DNA of 34,806 nt from an uncultured Clostridium sp. Lineage in GTDB: Bacteria; Bacillota; Clostridia; TANB77; CAG-508. The stretch spans positions 1 to 34,806 of the forward strand of contig CAKNRV010000016.1 of NCBI GenBank assembly GCA_930991035.1. Direction: 5' to 3'. The position numbers and the translations under genes were made by a program. Below are positions 12,921 through 21,900 of this stretch, one piece after another. A model generated the notes under the pieces. It searched no databases. It saw only the letters and a list, made by a program, of their open reading frames with translations, and had not been told where the DNA came from. The stretch's first letter is position 1, and every line of letters starts with the position of its first letter.

Positions 12921-13018
12921 TTGCGATTGCTCGCAACAATTATATAATGGCTAAAATAAAAAGTCAAGAATAAAATTGCGATTGTTCGCAAATGGTTGCG
13001 CTATGCTTTTGATATAAT
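12921..13018 (+). promoter_or_regulatory. Two promoters with matching operators for the XRE repressor
   Basis: Two 16-bp palindromes, TTGCGA-N4-TCGCAA, at 12921-12936 and 12976-12991. The first forms the -35 (TTGCGA, 12921-12926) of a promoter with 16-bp spacer and -10 TATAAT (12943-12948). The second lies just upstream of an extended -10 TGATATAAT (13013-13018), where its -35 would be. Additional TTGCG half-sites flank both. Autorepression by the XRE protein at 13044 is inferred. Confidence 0.7.
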
Positions 13019-13043
13019 TTTTATATTCAAAAGAGGTGTAGTT

Positions 13044-13283
13044 ATGCAACTTTCAGAGGCTGTTCAAAAGAGAATTATAAATCTTTGTAAAGAACGAAAT
13101 ATAACATTAAATAAGTTAGCAACTAATTCTGGATTATCATATTCAACTGTTTTTAGTATATTTTATGGAAAAAGTAACAGTCCAAAATTAGCTACTATAT
13201 TACATATATGTGAGGGATTTGATATTGAATTAACTGATTTTTTTAATGACCCATTATTTAAAGATGTGGAATTTGAAGATTAA
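13044..13283 (+). CDS. XRE-family (Cro/C1-type) repressor
   Basis: 79 aa from ATG at 13044, preceded by AGAGGTG; an upstream in-frame ATG at 12996 lies inside the promoter region. The whole protein is one HTH_3 domain: AVQKRIINLCKERNITLNKLATNSGLSYSTVFSIFYGKSNSPKLATILHICEGFDIELTDFF. There is no sensing domain, so it is probably a simple autoregulator or the DNA-binding half of a regulatory pair. Two perfect palindromic operators lie directly upstream. It stands next to truncated gene copies and may be left from a former mobile or toxin-antitoxin locus. Confidence 0.85.
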   Translation: MQLSEAVQKRIINLCKERNITLNKLATNSGLSYSTVFSIFYGKSNSPKLATILHICEGFDIELTDFFNDPLFKDVEFED

Positions 13284-13291
13284 TAATTGTG

Positions 13292-13332
13292 GGCAGGCAG
13301 TGTTTGGTAAATTTTACTAAATACTACCTGTC
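13292..13332 (+). terminator. Terminator of the XRE gene
   Basis: A 19-bp stem with one mismatch and three G-U pairs (13292-13310 with 13314-13332) begins 9 bp after the stop codon and is followed by ATTATTTG. Confidence 0.55.
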
Positions 13333-13367
13333 ATTATTTGTAATGTAGATAAAGCTAAAAAAACTAT

Positions 13368-13397
13368 TTGCCAAAGCCATTTAATTAGTGATATAAT
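13368..13397 (+). promoter_or_regulatory. Promoter of tex
   Basis: -35 TTGCCA (13368-13373), 18-bp spacer, -10 TATAAT (13392-13397). The leader to the ATG at 13497 is about 90 nt. Confidence 0.55.
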
Positions 13398-13496
13398 AAC
13401 AGTGCTTAAAGTGAACAATAAAGCAAAAAACACAAGAAAAATATAAAAAAATCACTTATGCATAGACTTAAGCAAACAAGAAAGGATAGGTTAAAA

Positions 13497-15686
13497 ATGG
13501 ACAAAATATCAAGTACAATTGCAAATGAATTAAATATAAGAGAAAACCAAGTAGAGGCAGCGGTAAAGCTAATTGACGAAGGGAATACAATTCCGTTTAT
13601 TGCACGTTACAGAAAAGAGGTAACTGGTGGTTTATCTGACGAAACTCTAAGGGATTTAGGGGAAAGACTAACATATTTAAGAAACTTAGAAAAAAGAAAA
13701 GAAGAGGTTGTAAAATCTATCGAAGAGCAAGGAAAACTTACAGAAGAAATTTCCAAATCAATCGAAGATGCTAAAACTCTTTCAGAGGTTGAAGATATAT
13801 ACAGACCATATAAGCCAAAGAAGAAAACGCGTGCAACAGTGGCAAAAGCTAAGGGTTTGGAACCTCTTGCAAATATTATTATGGAGCAAAAGGAGACAAA
13901 GCCTTTAGAAGAAATTGCAAAAGATTTTGTAAATGTGGATACTGTGGAAAGCAATACTCCAAAAGATAAAATTGTTGCAAATGTGGAAGAGGCTATTCAA
14001 GGAGCATTGGATATTATAGCGGAAAATATTTCTGACAATCCAAAATACAGAAAGAAAATAAAAGGCATTTGTTATAGAGAGGCTGTAATAAATGTTAAGG
14101 CTACTAAGCCAGAAGAAAAGTCAAGCTATGATATGTATTACGATTTTAATGAAAGTGTAAATAGGCTTCCAAGCCATAGAATTTTGGCTATAAATAGGGG
14201 AGAAAAAGAGGATTTTCTAAAGGTAAAAATTGATAAACCAGAGGAAAAAATATTAGACTACACAGAAAGAGACACAATAAAAGGACATACTCAATTTGAG
14301 CCATATTTAAAAAATGCAATAGAGGATAGTTGGAAAAGATTAATAGAGCCTTCAATAGATAGAGAAATACGTTCAGATTTAACAGAAAAAGCAGAAGAGA
14401 AGGCTATAAAGGTATTTGGCAAAAATGCTAAACAATTACTTTTAGGGGCTCCAATTAAAAACTTAACAGTAATTGGATTTGACCCAGCATATAGAACTGG
14501 ATGCAAGATTGCAGTTATTGACGAAACAGGTAAAGTTTTAGAGACAACTACAATTTATCCAACAGAGCCACAAAATGATGTGGAGAATTCTGCAAAAGTG
14601 CTACTAAATTTAATAAAAAAGTACGATGTAAATATGTTTGCAATAGGCAATGGAACTGCTTCAAGAGAGTCTGAAATATTTGTAGCAGATGTAATTAAAA
14701 GAGCAAAAGAAGAGCTTGGCAAAGATGTTCATTATGCAATAGTATCGGAAGCTGGTGCATCTGTATATTCTGCTTCAAAACTTGCAACTGAAGAATATCC
14801 AGATATAAATGTTTCGCTAAGAGGAGCTATTTCAATAGCAAGACGTTTACAAGACCCATTAGCAGAACTTGTAAAAATAGATCCAAAATCTATTGGAGTA
14901 GGTCAATATCAGCACGATGTAGACCAAAAGAAATTATCAGAGAGCCTAACAGGTGTTGTAGAAGATGCTGTAAACCAAGTTGGTGTAGATGTAAATACTG
15001 CAACCCCATCACTTTTACAATATATTTCTGGAATTAATAAAACAATTGCAAATAATATTGTAAAATATAGAGACGAAAATGGAAAAATTAAAGAGAGAAA
15101 AGAGCTTTTAAAAGTTCCAAAACTTGGGAAATCAGCTTTTGAACAATGTGCTGGATTTATACGTGTATTTGATGGAAAAAATCCATTAGAAACAACAGCA
15201 GTACATCCAGAAAGCTACGAAATTGCAGAAAAATTATTGAATAAAATAGGACATAAAAAAGAAGACTTGACAAATAAAAATAGCTTAAAAGAAATAAAAA
15301 CAAAATTAGCAGAATTAAATGTTCAAAATACAGCCAAAGAATTGAATGTAGGGGAAATGACATTAAAAGATATTATAGAAGAACTTTCTAAACCAGGAAG
15401 GGACCCTAGAGACGAAATGCCAAAACCAGTTCTAAGGGCAGATGTGCTAAAATTTGAAGACTTACGAGAAGGACAAATATTAACAGGAACTGTAAGAAAT
15501 GTAACAGACTTTGGAGCATTTGTAGATGTGGGTGTAAAACACGATGGATTAGTACATATCTCAGAAATGAGCAATAGCTATGTAAAAAATCCTTCTGATG
15601 TGGTATCAGTAGGGGACATTGTAAAAGTTAAAGTAATTGGAATTGACAAAGATAGACAGAAGGTAAAGCTTAGTATGAAGATTTAA
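13497..15686 (+). CDS. tex: Tex-family RNA-binding transcription accessory protein
   Basis: 729 aa from ATG at 13497 (an in-frame ATG at 13458 lacks a good Shine-Dalgarno site). Domains in order: N-terminal Tex helical domain (about 1-190, with NTIPFIARYRKEVTGGL), YqgF/RNase H-like domain (about 320-450, IGFDPAYRTGCKIAVID), helix-hairpin-helix repeats (about 490-560, SGINKTIANNIVKYRDENG), and a C-terminal S1 RNA-binding domain (about 645-715, VRNVTDFGAFVDVGVKHDGLVHISEM). Tex is a conserved nucleic-acid-binding protein linked to transcription and RNA fate. Length and motifs are complete. It is a single-gene unit ending at a strong terminator. Confidence 0.96.
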   Translation: MDKISSTIANELNIRENQVEAAVKLIDEGNTIPFIARYRKEVTGGLSDETLRDLGERLTYLRNLEKRKEEVVKSIEEQGKLTEEISKSIEDAKTLSEVEDIYRPYKPKKKTRATVAKAKGLEPLANIIMEQKETKPLEEIAKDFVNVDTVESNTPKDKIVANVEEAIQGALDIIAENISDNPKYRKKIKGICYREAVINVKATKPEEKSSYDMYYDFNESVNRLPSHRILAINRGEKEDFLKVKIDKPEEKILDYTERDTIKGHTQFEPYLKNAIEDSWKRLIEPSIDREIRSDLTEKAEEKAIKVFGKNAKQLLLGAPIKNLTVIGFDPAYRTGCKIAVIDETGKVLETTTIYPTEPQNDVENSAKVLLNLIKKYDVNMFAIGNGTASRESEIFVADVIKRAKEELGKDVHYAIVSEAGASVYSASKLATEEYPDINVSLRGAISIARRLQDPLAELVKIDPKSIGVGQYQHDVDQKKLSESLTGVVEDAVNQVGVDVNTATPSLLQYISGINKTIANNIVKYRDENGKIKERKELLKVPKLGKSAFEQCAGFIRVFDGKNPLETTAVHPESYEIAEKLLNKIGHKKEDLTNKNSLKEIKTKLAELNVQNTAKELNVGEMTLKDIIEELSKPGRDPRDEMPKPVLRADVLKFEDLREGQILTGTVRNVTDFGAFVDVGVKHDGLVHISEMSNSYVKNPSDVVSVGDIVKVKVIGIDKDRQKVKLSMKI

Positions 15687-15691
15687 AATAA

Positions 15692-15722
15692 AGAACCCAG
15701 TGAGTTCTACTCACTGGGTTCT
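15692..15722. terminator. Bidirectional terminator between tex and the HD-GYP gene
   Basis: Perfect 14-bp stem (15692-15705 with 15709-15722) with a 3-nt loop, between convergent genes. Confidence 0.8.
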
Positions 15723-15730
15723 AGCTATTC

Positions 15731-16786
15731 CTACGCAGGATACTTTTCCTTAATTTCCTCAATCTTATCATACTCATTATCAATAATATCCAAAAACACC
15801 TTACCTATATTAGGGTCAAACTGTGTTCCTAAATTCTTTTCTATTTCAGAGCGAACTACATCAATTGGTAAAGAGTTTCTGTAAGTCCTCTTTGAAGTCA
15901 TTGCATCAAATGCATCTGCAACAGCAGCTATTCTAGCTAAATAAGGAATGTCTTCACCTTTTAGTTGTCCAGGATATCCTCTTCCATCATATCTTTCGTG
16001 ATGGTGTTTAACTATTGGAATTATGTCCTTAAATACTTCTGCATTACATAGTATATGAGCTCCAATAGCAGGATGGTTTTTTATTTCCGAGTATTCGTCG
16101 TCTGTTAGTTTTGATTCTTTTAACAAAATGCTATCTGGAATACCAATTTTGCCAATGTCGTGGAATAAACCGCCTACTTGTAAAGTTTTTAAATCTTCTT
16201 CAGATAAGCCAAGTTTTTTACCAATTAGAACCGAATATTCAGAAACTCTATCAGAATGTCCTCTAGTGTATGGATCTTTTGCTTCAACGGTATATCTTAG
16301 GGTCTGGATACTATCCAAATATGCTTTTTCTAATTTTTCATATGTATTAGAAAGCTCTTCATTTATCCTTTTTATTTCATTCATTTGCTTTATAGATTTT
16401 ATTCCAGACTCTATAAGAAGCAATAATTGGTCGAACTTGTCACTTTTTTCACAATAACCTTGGATATCAAGTTTCCTTATAGTTTCAAGTGGTGGTGCCA
16501 AGTCTTTGTGACCAGTAAGCAATAATATGTATAGTTCTTTATCAAATTTACGAATTTCTTCAACAACTTGGTCTCCGTGAAGAGGTTCCATAATAAAGTC
16601 GAGTATCATTAAATCAAAGTGTTCGTTTTTTACTTTTTCGATGGCCTCTAGCGGATCAGTTACACCTGTAAATTCGTAACCAGATCTTTTTAAGAAAATA
16701 GATAGTGAATCTACAATTCCTTCTTCGTCATCAACTGCCATTATTTTATAGCCATTTGATGCTGTGCTACGTTCATTTTTCCTCAT
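15731..16786 (-). CDS. Response regulator with HD-GYP domain
   Basis: 351 aa from ATG at 16786, favoured over the ATG at 16792 because AGGAGG is 8 nt upstream. Residues about 12-135: receiver domain with DDEEG near the start and phospho-acceptor D63 (LMILDFIM). A coiled-coil linker (IKRINEELSNTYEKLEKAYL) leads to an HD-GYP domain with H209-D210 (GLFHDIGKIGIP) and HHERYDGRGYPG. HD-GYP enzymes degrade cyclic di-GMP or related dinucleotides. It lies downstream of, and on the same strand as, the 7TM histidine kinase, its probable partner, but also has its own promoter. Confidence 0.93.
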   Translation of the reverse strand: MRKNERSTASNGYKIMAVDDEEGIVDSLSIFLKRSGYEFTGVTDPLEAIEKVKNEHFDLMILDFIMEPLHGDQVVEEIRKFDKELYILLLTGHKDLAPPLETIRKLDIQGYCEKSDKFDQLLLLIESGIKSIKQMNEIKRINEELSNTYEKLEKAYLDSIQTLRYTVEAKDPYTRGHSDRVSEYSVLIGKKLGLSEEDLKTLQVGGLFHDIGKIGIPDSILLKESKLTDDEYSEIKNHPAIGAHILCNAEVFKDIIPIVKHHHERYDGRGYPGQLKGEDIPYLARIAAVADAFDAMTSKRTYRNSLPIDVVRSEIEKNLGTQFDPNIGKVFLDIIDNEYDKIEEIKEKYPA

Positions 16787-16898
16787 TTCCATTTCCTCCT
16801 TAAGCCGAATATGATAATATATAGTTTAGTGTTTTAAATTTTTACTGGTAAATACTTGCCGAAAATACACTAATCTATATAAAATATTTTTCAATCAT

Positions 16899-16927
16899 AT
16901 TTTATTAATAGTTTGAAAAAAAGTCAA
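16899..16927 (-). promoter_or_regulatory. Promoter of the HD-GYP response regulator
   Basis: Minus strand: -35 TTGACT (16922-16927), 17-bp spacer, -10 TAAAAT (16899-16904), in the 180-bp gap after the kinase gene. Confidence 0.6.
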
Positions 16928-16966
16928 CAAATTTTGTCAAAAAGTATGCAAAAAAATCAAAAACAG

Positions 16967-18775
16967 TTAAAGTTTACTTAAAGGCAAAATTATGTGGAAC
17001 ACTGTACCTTTTCCTTTTTCGCTTTCAAAAGTAATATTCCCATTAAAGTGAGCTCTTATTGTAGAATATGACATAAATAATCCAAGTCCAGTACCATTTT
17101 TACCCTTTGTTGTAATCATTTCTTTAAACAATTTTTGTTTTACCTCTTCTGGTAAACCAGGTCCATAATCTCTAACCGATATTTCCAAGTTATTTTGATT
17201 TTTATCAACAATTAAATCAATAGTATTGTTTGGCTCTCCGCCATAGGCTTGAATACTATTTGAAATCATATTGTTTATAACTTGCACTAAACTTGTAATA
17301 TCACCTACTAATTCTAAATGTTTATCTACATTTATAGAGATATTAAGGTTTACTAAAGCATTTTTTAATTCGTGTTTCATTAATATATCCACACGTTTTA
17401 CTAATTCGTCAATATCAAATGTAATATGGTCATTTTCTGATAATGTAACAGCTTGTCCTTTAACAGCGGTAATTACATCAGACATATATTCTGTATATGA
17501 CCTTATTTTATCTACCCATTCAGACATATCCTTAGCTATTGCGTGATGGTCCTCGTTTGTTACTTCAGGATCTCCAATTGATTCGTTATACTCTTTTATT
17601 AAGTCGGTCAATCCTTCAGCAGCGCCAGAAATTGACATTATAGGTGTTTTTAAGTTGTGTGCTATACCACCGATTAATTGTCCTAAAGATGCTAAACGTT
17701 CTCTTTCCATAAGCAAATTTTGATTATTTTCTATTGTTTGCAAATCTATTACGTGCTGAGTAGTATCTTTTACTAGTACTAAAGTACCGATATTTGCATT
17801 TTCTGAAAATAAACCAGTAATTTCAATGTGAAAATATTTGTTATCTTCTTTTCTGTGTTTATCAATTGTGTAAATTGCATCAGAAAGTTTGGCATTATTA
17901 ATGTAAGTTCGCATTTTGTTAATTTCTGTTTTTGTAAAGCTAGTAGATTTTAATAAATCTAAAAATCTCTTACTTCTAATTTCATCTTCAGAAAAATTAA
18001 ACATTTTTAAAAAAGCTAAATTAAAATCTGTAATTACATTATCAGTGCTTAAAACAATATAGCCATCTGTCATTCTATTTACAACACGTTGCAGAGCAAT
18101 AGGTGTAACTGATAAAAAGTTAAACTTAAAAATCGCAAATGCAAAAAATAGCAGAGCAAAAGCAAAGCTTATAGGTGTTACATAAATTGTCATTGGTGCA
18201 ATTCTAAACGTTCCAATTATATTTACAATTATAGGAATAAGAAATCCTATAAAAATAAGTAAAGATTGTTTAGAAAAAAATCCAGAGCTTTTAAATGAAA
18301 ATCTTAATAAATATATCATTCCAATAAGTAATAAACCATAAGAATATATATTATGAACAAGCATATATGGACCAGTTACACATTCATTAAGTTGAATAGA
18401 ATATACTTCATACATTAAGTGGTGTAAGTCATTTGTCCATAGTATAGCAAGCGTTAAGACTGGAACTATAAATAATAATAAATATCTTTTCTTAAAAGTA
18501 ATATGCGTTTTGGCAAAGCATAGTGCTGTAAAAAGCACACCAATTGGCAAAAAGCAAATTCCAATGTACGCTACATAATCAAAATATATAGGAGGTATGC
18601 CATACTTTTCTGCCAGAGTGAACTGGCATAACAAAGCTATAACCCAAATTTCAGTACAAAATAACGTTGCAGAAAATATCTTTGTTAATTGATTATTAGC
18701 TTTAGATTTATTAATAAAAATTATAATCAATAATATAATTATTGCTGAAACATAAAGTGAAATAAAAGTTGTCAT
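16967..18775 (-). CDS. Membrane sensor histidine kinase (7TM-PAS-HisKA-HATPase)
   Basis: 602 aa. Residues 1-225 hold about seven transmembrane helices, the layout of the N-terminal 7TM histidine-kinase region, with a conserved-looking WTNDLHHLMY loop. A PAS domain follows (about 230-345, GYIVLSTDNVITDFNLAFLKMF). The HisKA region has phospho-acceptor H373 (GGIAHNLKTPIMSISG). The HATPase domain shows NNMISNSIQAYGG (N box), DYGPGLPEE (G1) and GKNGTGLGLFMS (G2). Start ATG at 18775 with AAGGAGG 8 nt upstream. The likely partner is the HD-GYP response regulator downstream. It lies behind the NRPS gene but separated by a 154-bp inverted-repeat element; a functional link to the NRPS is only positional. 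Confidence 0.93.
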   Translation of the reverse strand: MTTFISLYVSAIIILLIIIFINKSKANNQLTKIFSATLFCTEIWVIALLCQFTLAEKYGIPPIYFDYVAYIGICFLPIGVLFTALCFAKTHITFKKRYLLLFIVPVLTLAILWTNDLHHLMYEVYSIQLNECVTGPYMLVHNIYSYGLLLIGMIYLLRFSFKSSGFFSKQSLLIFIGFLIPIIVNIIGTFRIAPMTIYVTPISFAFALLFFAFAIFKFNFLSVTPIALQRVVNRMTDGYIVLSTDNVITDFNLAFLKMFNFSEDEIRSKRFLDLLKSTSFTKTEINKMRTYINNAKLSDAIYTIDKHRKEDNKYFHIEITGLFSENANIGTLVLVKDTTQHVIDLQTIENNQNLLMERERLASLGQLIGGIAHNLKTPIMSISGAAEGLTDLIKEYNESIGDPEVTNEDHHAIAKDMSEWVDKIRSYTEYMSDVITAVKGQAVTLSENDHITFDIDELVKRVDILMKHELKNALVNLNISINVDKHLELVGDITSLVQVINNMISNSIQAYGGEPNNTIDLIVDKNQNNLEISVRDYGPGLPEEVKQKLFKEMITTKGKNGTGLGLFMSYSTIRAHFNGNITFESEKGKGTVFHIILPLSKL

Positions 18776-18808
18776 TTGTAATCCTCCTTAAAAAAATTTG
18801 TTAAAAAA

Positions 18809-18962
18809 TGTTGGAGAAATGCATATTATAATTTTATGTTGGAGTGCTTAAGGTGGGGACCGACAAGTATACAAACTGTTATGCGAAATGTAATTGAGCA
18901 TTTACAGTTTGTACGCAGTTGGGGGCCGGAAACATAAAATTATAATATGCATTTCTCCAACA
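18809..18962. repeat. 154-bp element with perfect 32-bp terminal inverted repeats
   Basis: Left arm 18809-18840 and right arm 18931-18962 are exact reverse complements over 32 bp; each starts at the outside with TGTTGGAGAAATGC. The 90-bp centre has a second inverted repeat (TACAAACTGT, 18889-ward loop and ACAGTTTGTA) and two G runs on the plus strand (GGTGGGGACC and GTTGGGGGCCGG). Both outer flanks are A runs (AAAA), as a short target duplication would give, though poly-A flanks are weak proof. It contains no ORF of note. Either a MITE-like non-autonomous element or a strongly folding RNA between the NRPS and kinase genes. Confidence 0.65.
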
Positions 18963-18986
18963 AAAAGTAACTAAGAACTGTAACGA

Positions 18987-21900
18987 CTATATATTTTCAA
19001 TTAATTTAAAAATATAATCTTCATCAATTGCACTCCATTTAAAATTAATCTTATCAAAAAATTTATTTGTAAAATCATTTTTTATTTTTATAGTATTATT
19101 ATAATTCAAATGTTTTTCTTTGTCCAAATCATTTACCAAATAAGAAATTGGATTACTTCTATCAGAACTATTCATAAACTCTCTAAGTTCTTTATCAAAA
19201 ACATCGTCGTTTACAAATTTTAGTTTATCATTAGGTAAGAAATCAACTAAATCACTCATTTGTAAATGGTTAGAGTTATAAACGTGTAAAACATTTATAT
19301 TGTTAGCATAACAAATTGATTTATATACAGCTTCTGCTACATTGTCAACAGGGCTAAATTCTGCATAAATATTTTTTAAATAATTAGGTACACATTTTAG
19401 CTCTAAGAAGGCTTTTAATCTGTTTGCAAAAGCATTTTCGCTAGAGTTAGGTTGGAACTTGCCATCTGTACTTCTATTTGTTATGTTTCCAATTCTTAAA
19501 ATTAAACCATCTAATCCGTTATAAATTATATTTTCTAATACAATTTTTTCGGCTTCAAACTTACTTCTAACATATACATTTTCTAAAGATTGTCCAATGT
19601 ACAAATTAGTTTCATTAAATTCTACATCTTCTGTAAAATTACTTTTGTTAATGGCTAAGTCAAACAAAGTATTTCCAGAGACGCTAATGGTAGAAATTTG
19701 TACAAATTTCTTGTGATATTTTGTACAGAACCTTACTAAGTTCTTTACTCCAAATACATTTACTCTTTCAAAATCAGAGTAATTTCCATAGTGTTTTACA
19801 ATCGCAGCACTATTTATAACACAAGTAGCATTATTATTCAAGAGGTTAATTGTATCTATGTCTAAACCTAAACCTACCGAAGATATATCAGAAGATATAG
19901 CAAACACTCTAGAATTTAATAAATTCATATACTTATCTCCAAAATAATAGTTCAATCTTTTCATTAATTTAGTATTTATATCAATACTTAAATCTGGACG
20001 AAGTAAGCAATACACTTTTAAATTGGTATTATCTAAAATATATGATAATATATGTGCACCTAAAAATCCAGTAGCACCTGTAAGAATAATATTTCCTGGT
20101 TCTTTTTTAGTTATATCATTTAAACTATCTGTGTTATTTACACTTAATAATTTATCAATCTTAGAAAAATCATATTTTTCTAAATTAGTGGTTTTACTAT
20201 TAATTTTACGGTCTATTTTTTTAGCCAATTGCTTAATTGTATTATACTTAAATATATCAGAATAAGTAATATTAATATTATCATTTAATAACTTAATTTG
20301 CAATTTTAATGCAGACATTGAGTCTCCACCAATTTCAAAAAAGTTATCATTTATACTAATAGGAGAAATCCCCAAAATTTCTTCAAATATTTTAGCAAGC
20401 TTTTTCTCAGTAGGTGTACTTGCAAGTACAATACAATTTTCGTTTGTATGTAAATCAATTTCTGGTAAAGCCTTTTTATCTATTTTACCATTTGGAGTAT
20501 ATTTAAAATCAGGTAATTGCTTAAATTTATTTGGCACCATATACTGTGGTAAAAATTTGCTCAAAAAGTCTTTAAGTTCAGGTATACGTATTCTGCTATT
20601 TGATACAAAGTATGCACAAAGAAAATCTCTGCCTAATGTATCTTTTCGTACACAAACAACAGCTTTGTCAACATTAGGAAATTGCAAAATTCTATTTTCA
20701 ATTTCAGAAAGCTCAATACGTAAACCTCTTAATTTAACCTGAAAGTCGGATCTACCTAAGCAAACCATTTCTTTATCATAATTCCATTTTGCTATATCGC
20801 CAGTATCATAAATTATATCATTTTCTTTAAAAGGATTAGGTATAAATTTTTCTTTAGTTAGTTCTTCTCTATGTAAATATCCTTTAGAAACACCATCTCC
20901 ACCAATAAATAAATTTCCTTCGATTCCTGGTGAAACTAAGTTCATATCTTTGTCTAAAACATAGAATTGTGTATTTCCAATAGGCTTGCCAATTGTGATT
21001 TTATGTGCGTTTGTAAGGTCTTTAATAGAAGACCATACAGTAGTTTCGGTTGGACCATACATATTATATATTTTAGCAGAAGTAAGTGCCTGAAGTTCTT
21101 TTAATAAGTTAAGTGGAAATGCTTCTCCACCAAGCATAATAACCTTTAGGTTTTTAATATATTCATATGAAGACGTATCACTTAATAACAATGACATTCT
21201 TGCAGGGGTTGTTTGTAACATTTTTACATTGTTTTTTAAACATAACTCATTCAATTTTTGAGGTATATTTTGTTCTTCTTCATTAGCCATAACAATTGTT
21301 AACCCTTTTTGCAATGGAAGCAAAGATTCTAAAACAAATATATCAAAGCAAAAAGTTGTTACAGAAACAATTACGTCCTCAAAATGAATAACATTGCAAG
21401 TAGCTTCTATAAAATTATTTACATTTTTGTGTGTTAGCATAACTCCTTTAGGTTTTCCAGTTGAACCTGAAGTATATATTACATAAGCTAAATCAGTTGG
21501 CGAGTTTATAACTTTTAAATTCTCACTAGGAAGAGTATATATGTCACTCTTGTCAAAGTCAACAATAGTGTAATTTGTTAAATCTGGAATGCTATTTTTT
21601 ACACTATCAAGAGTTAGCAAAACGTCTATGTTACTGTTATGTATTATATAATCTATTCTATCTTTTGGATAGGTTGGGTCAATTGGCAAATAAGCAGCTC
21701 CAGCCTTTAAAACTCCTATCATACAAGTTAACAATTCTAAAGAACGATTGCACATTATTCCAACAATATCATTTGGCTTAACGTTATGGTTTCTTAAATA
21801 ATTTGCTATTTGATTAGCTTTTTTATTTAATCCTTCATAAGTTAAATAGGTATCTCCAAAGATAACTGCCTTTTTATTAGGAGTTTTCTTAACTTGCTCT

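Noticed and set aside
13607-13954. 115-codon minus-strand frame inside tex
   Set aside because: Antisense shadow; Ser/Phe-rich translation typical of reverse-read Lys/Glu codons.
18776-18986. Riboswitch between the NRPS and the kinase
   Set aside because: The structure is dominated by a perfect 32-bp terminal repeat and matches no riboswitch class I know; a mobile or hairpin element fits better.
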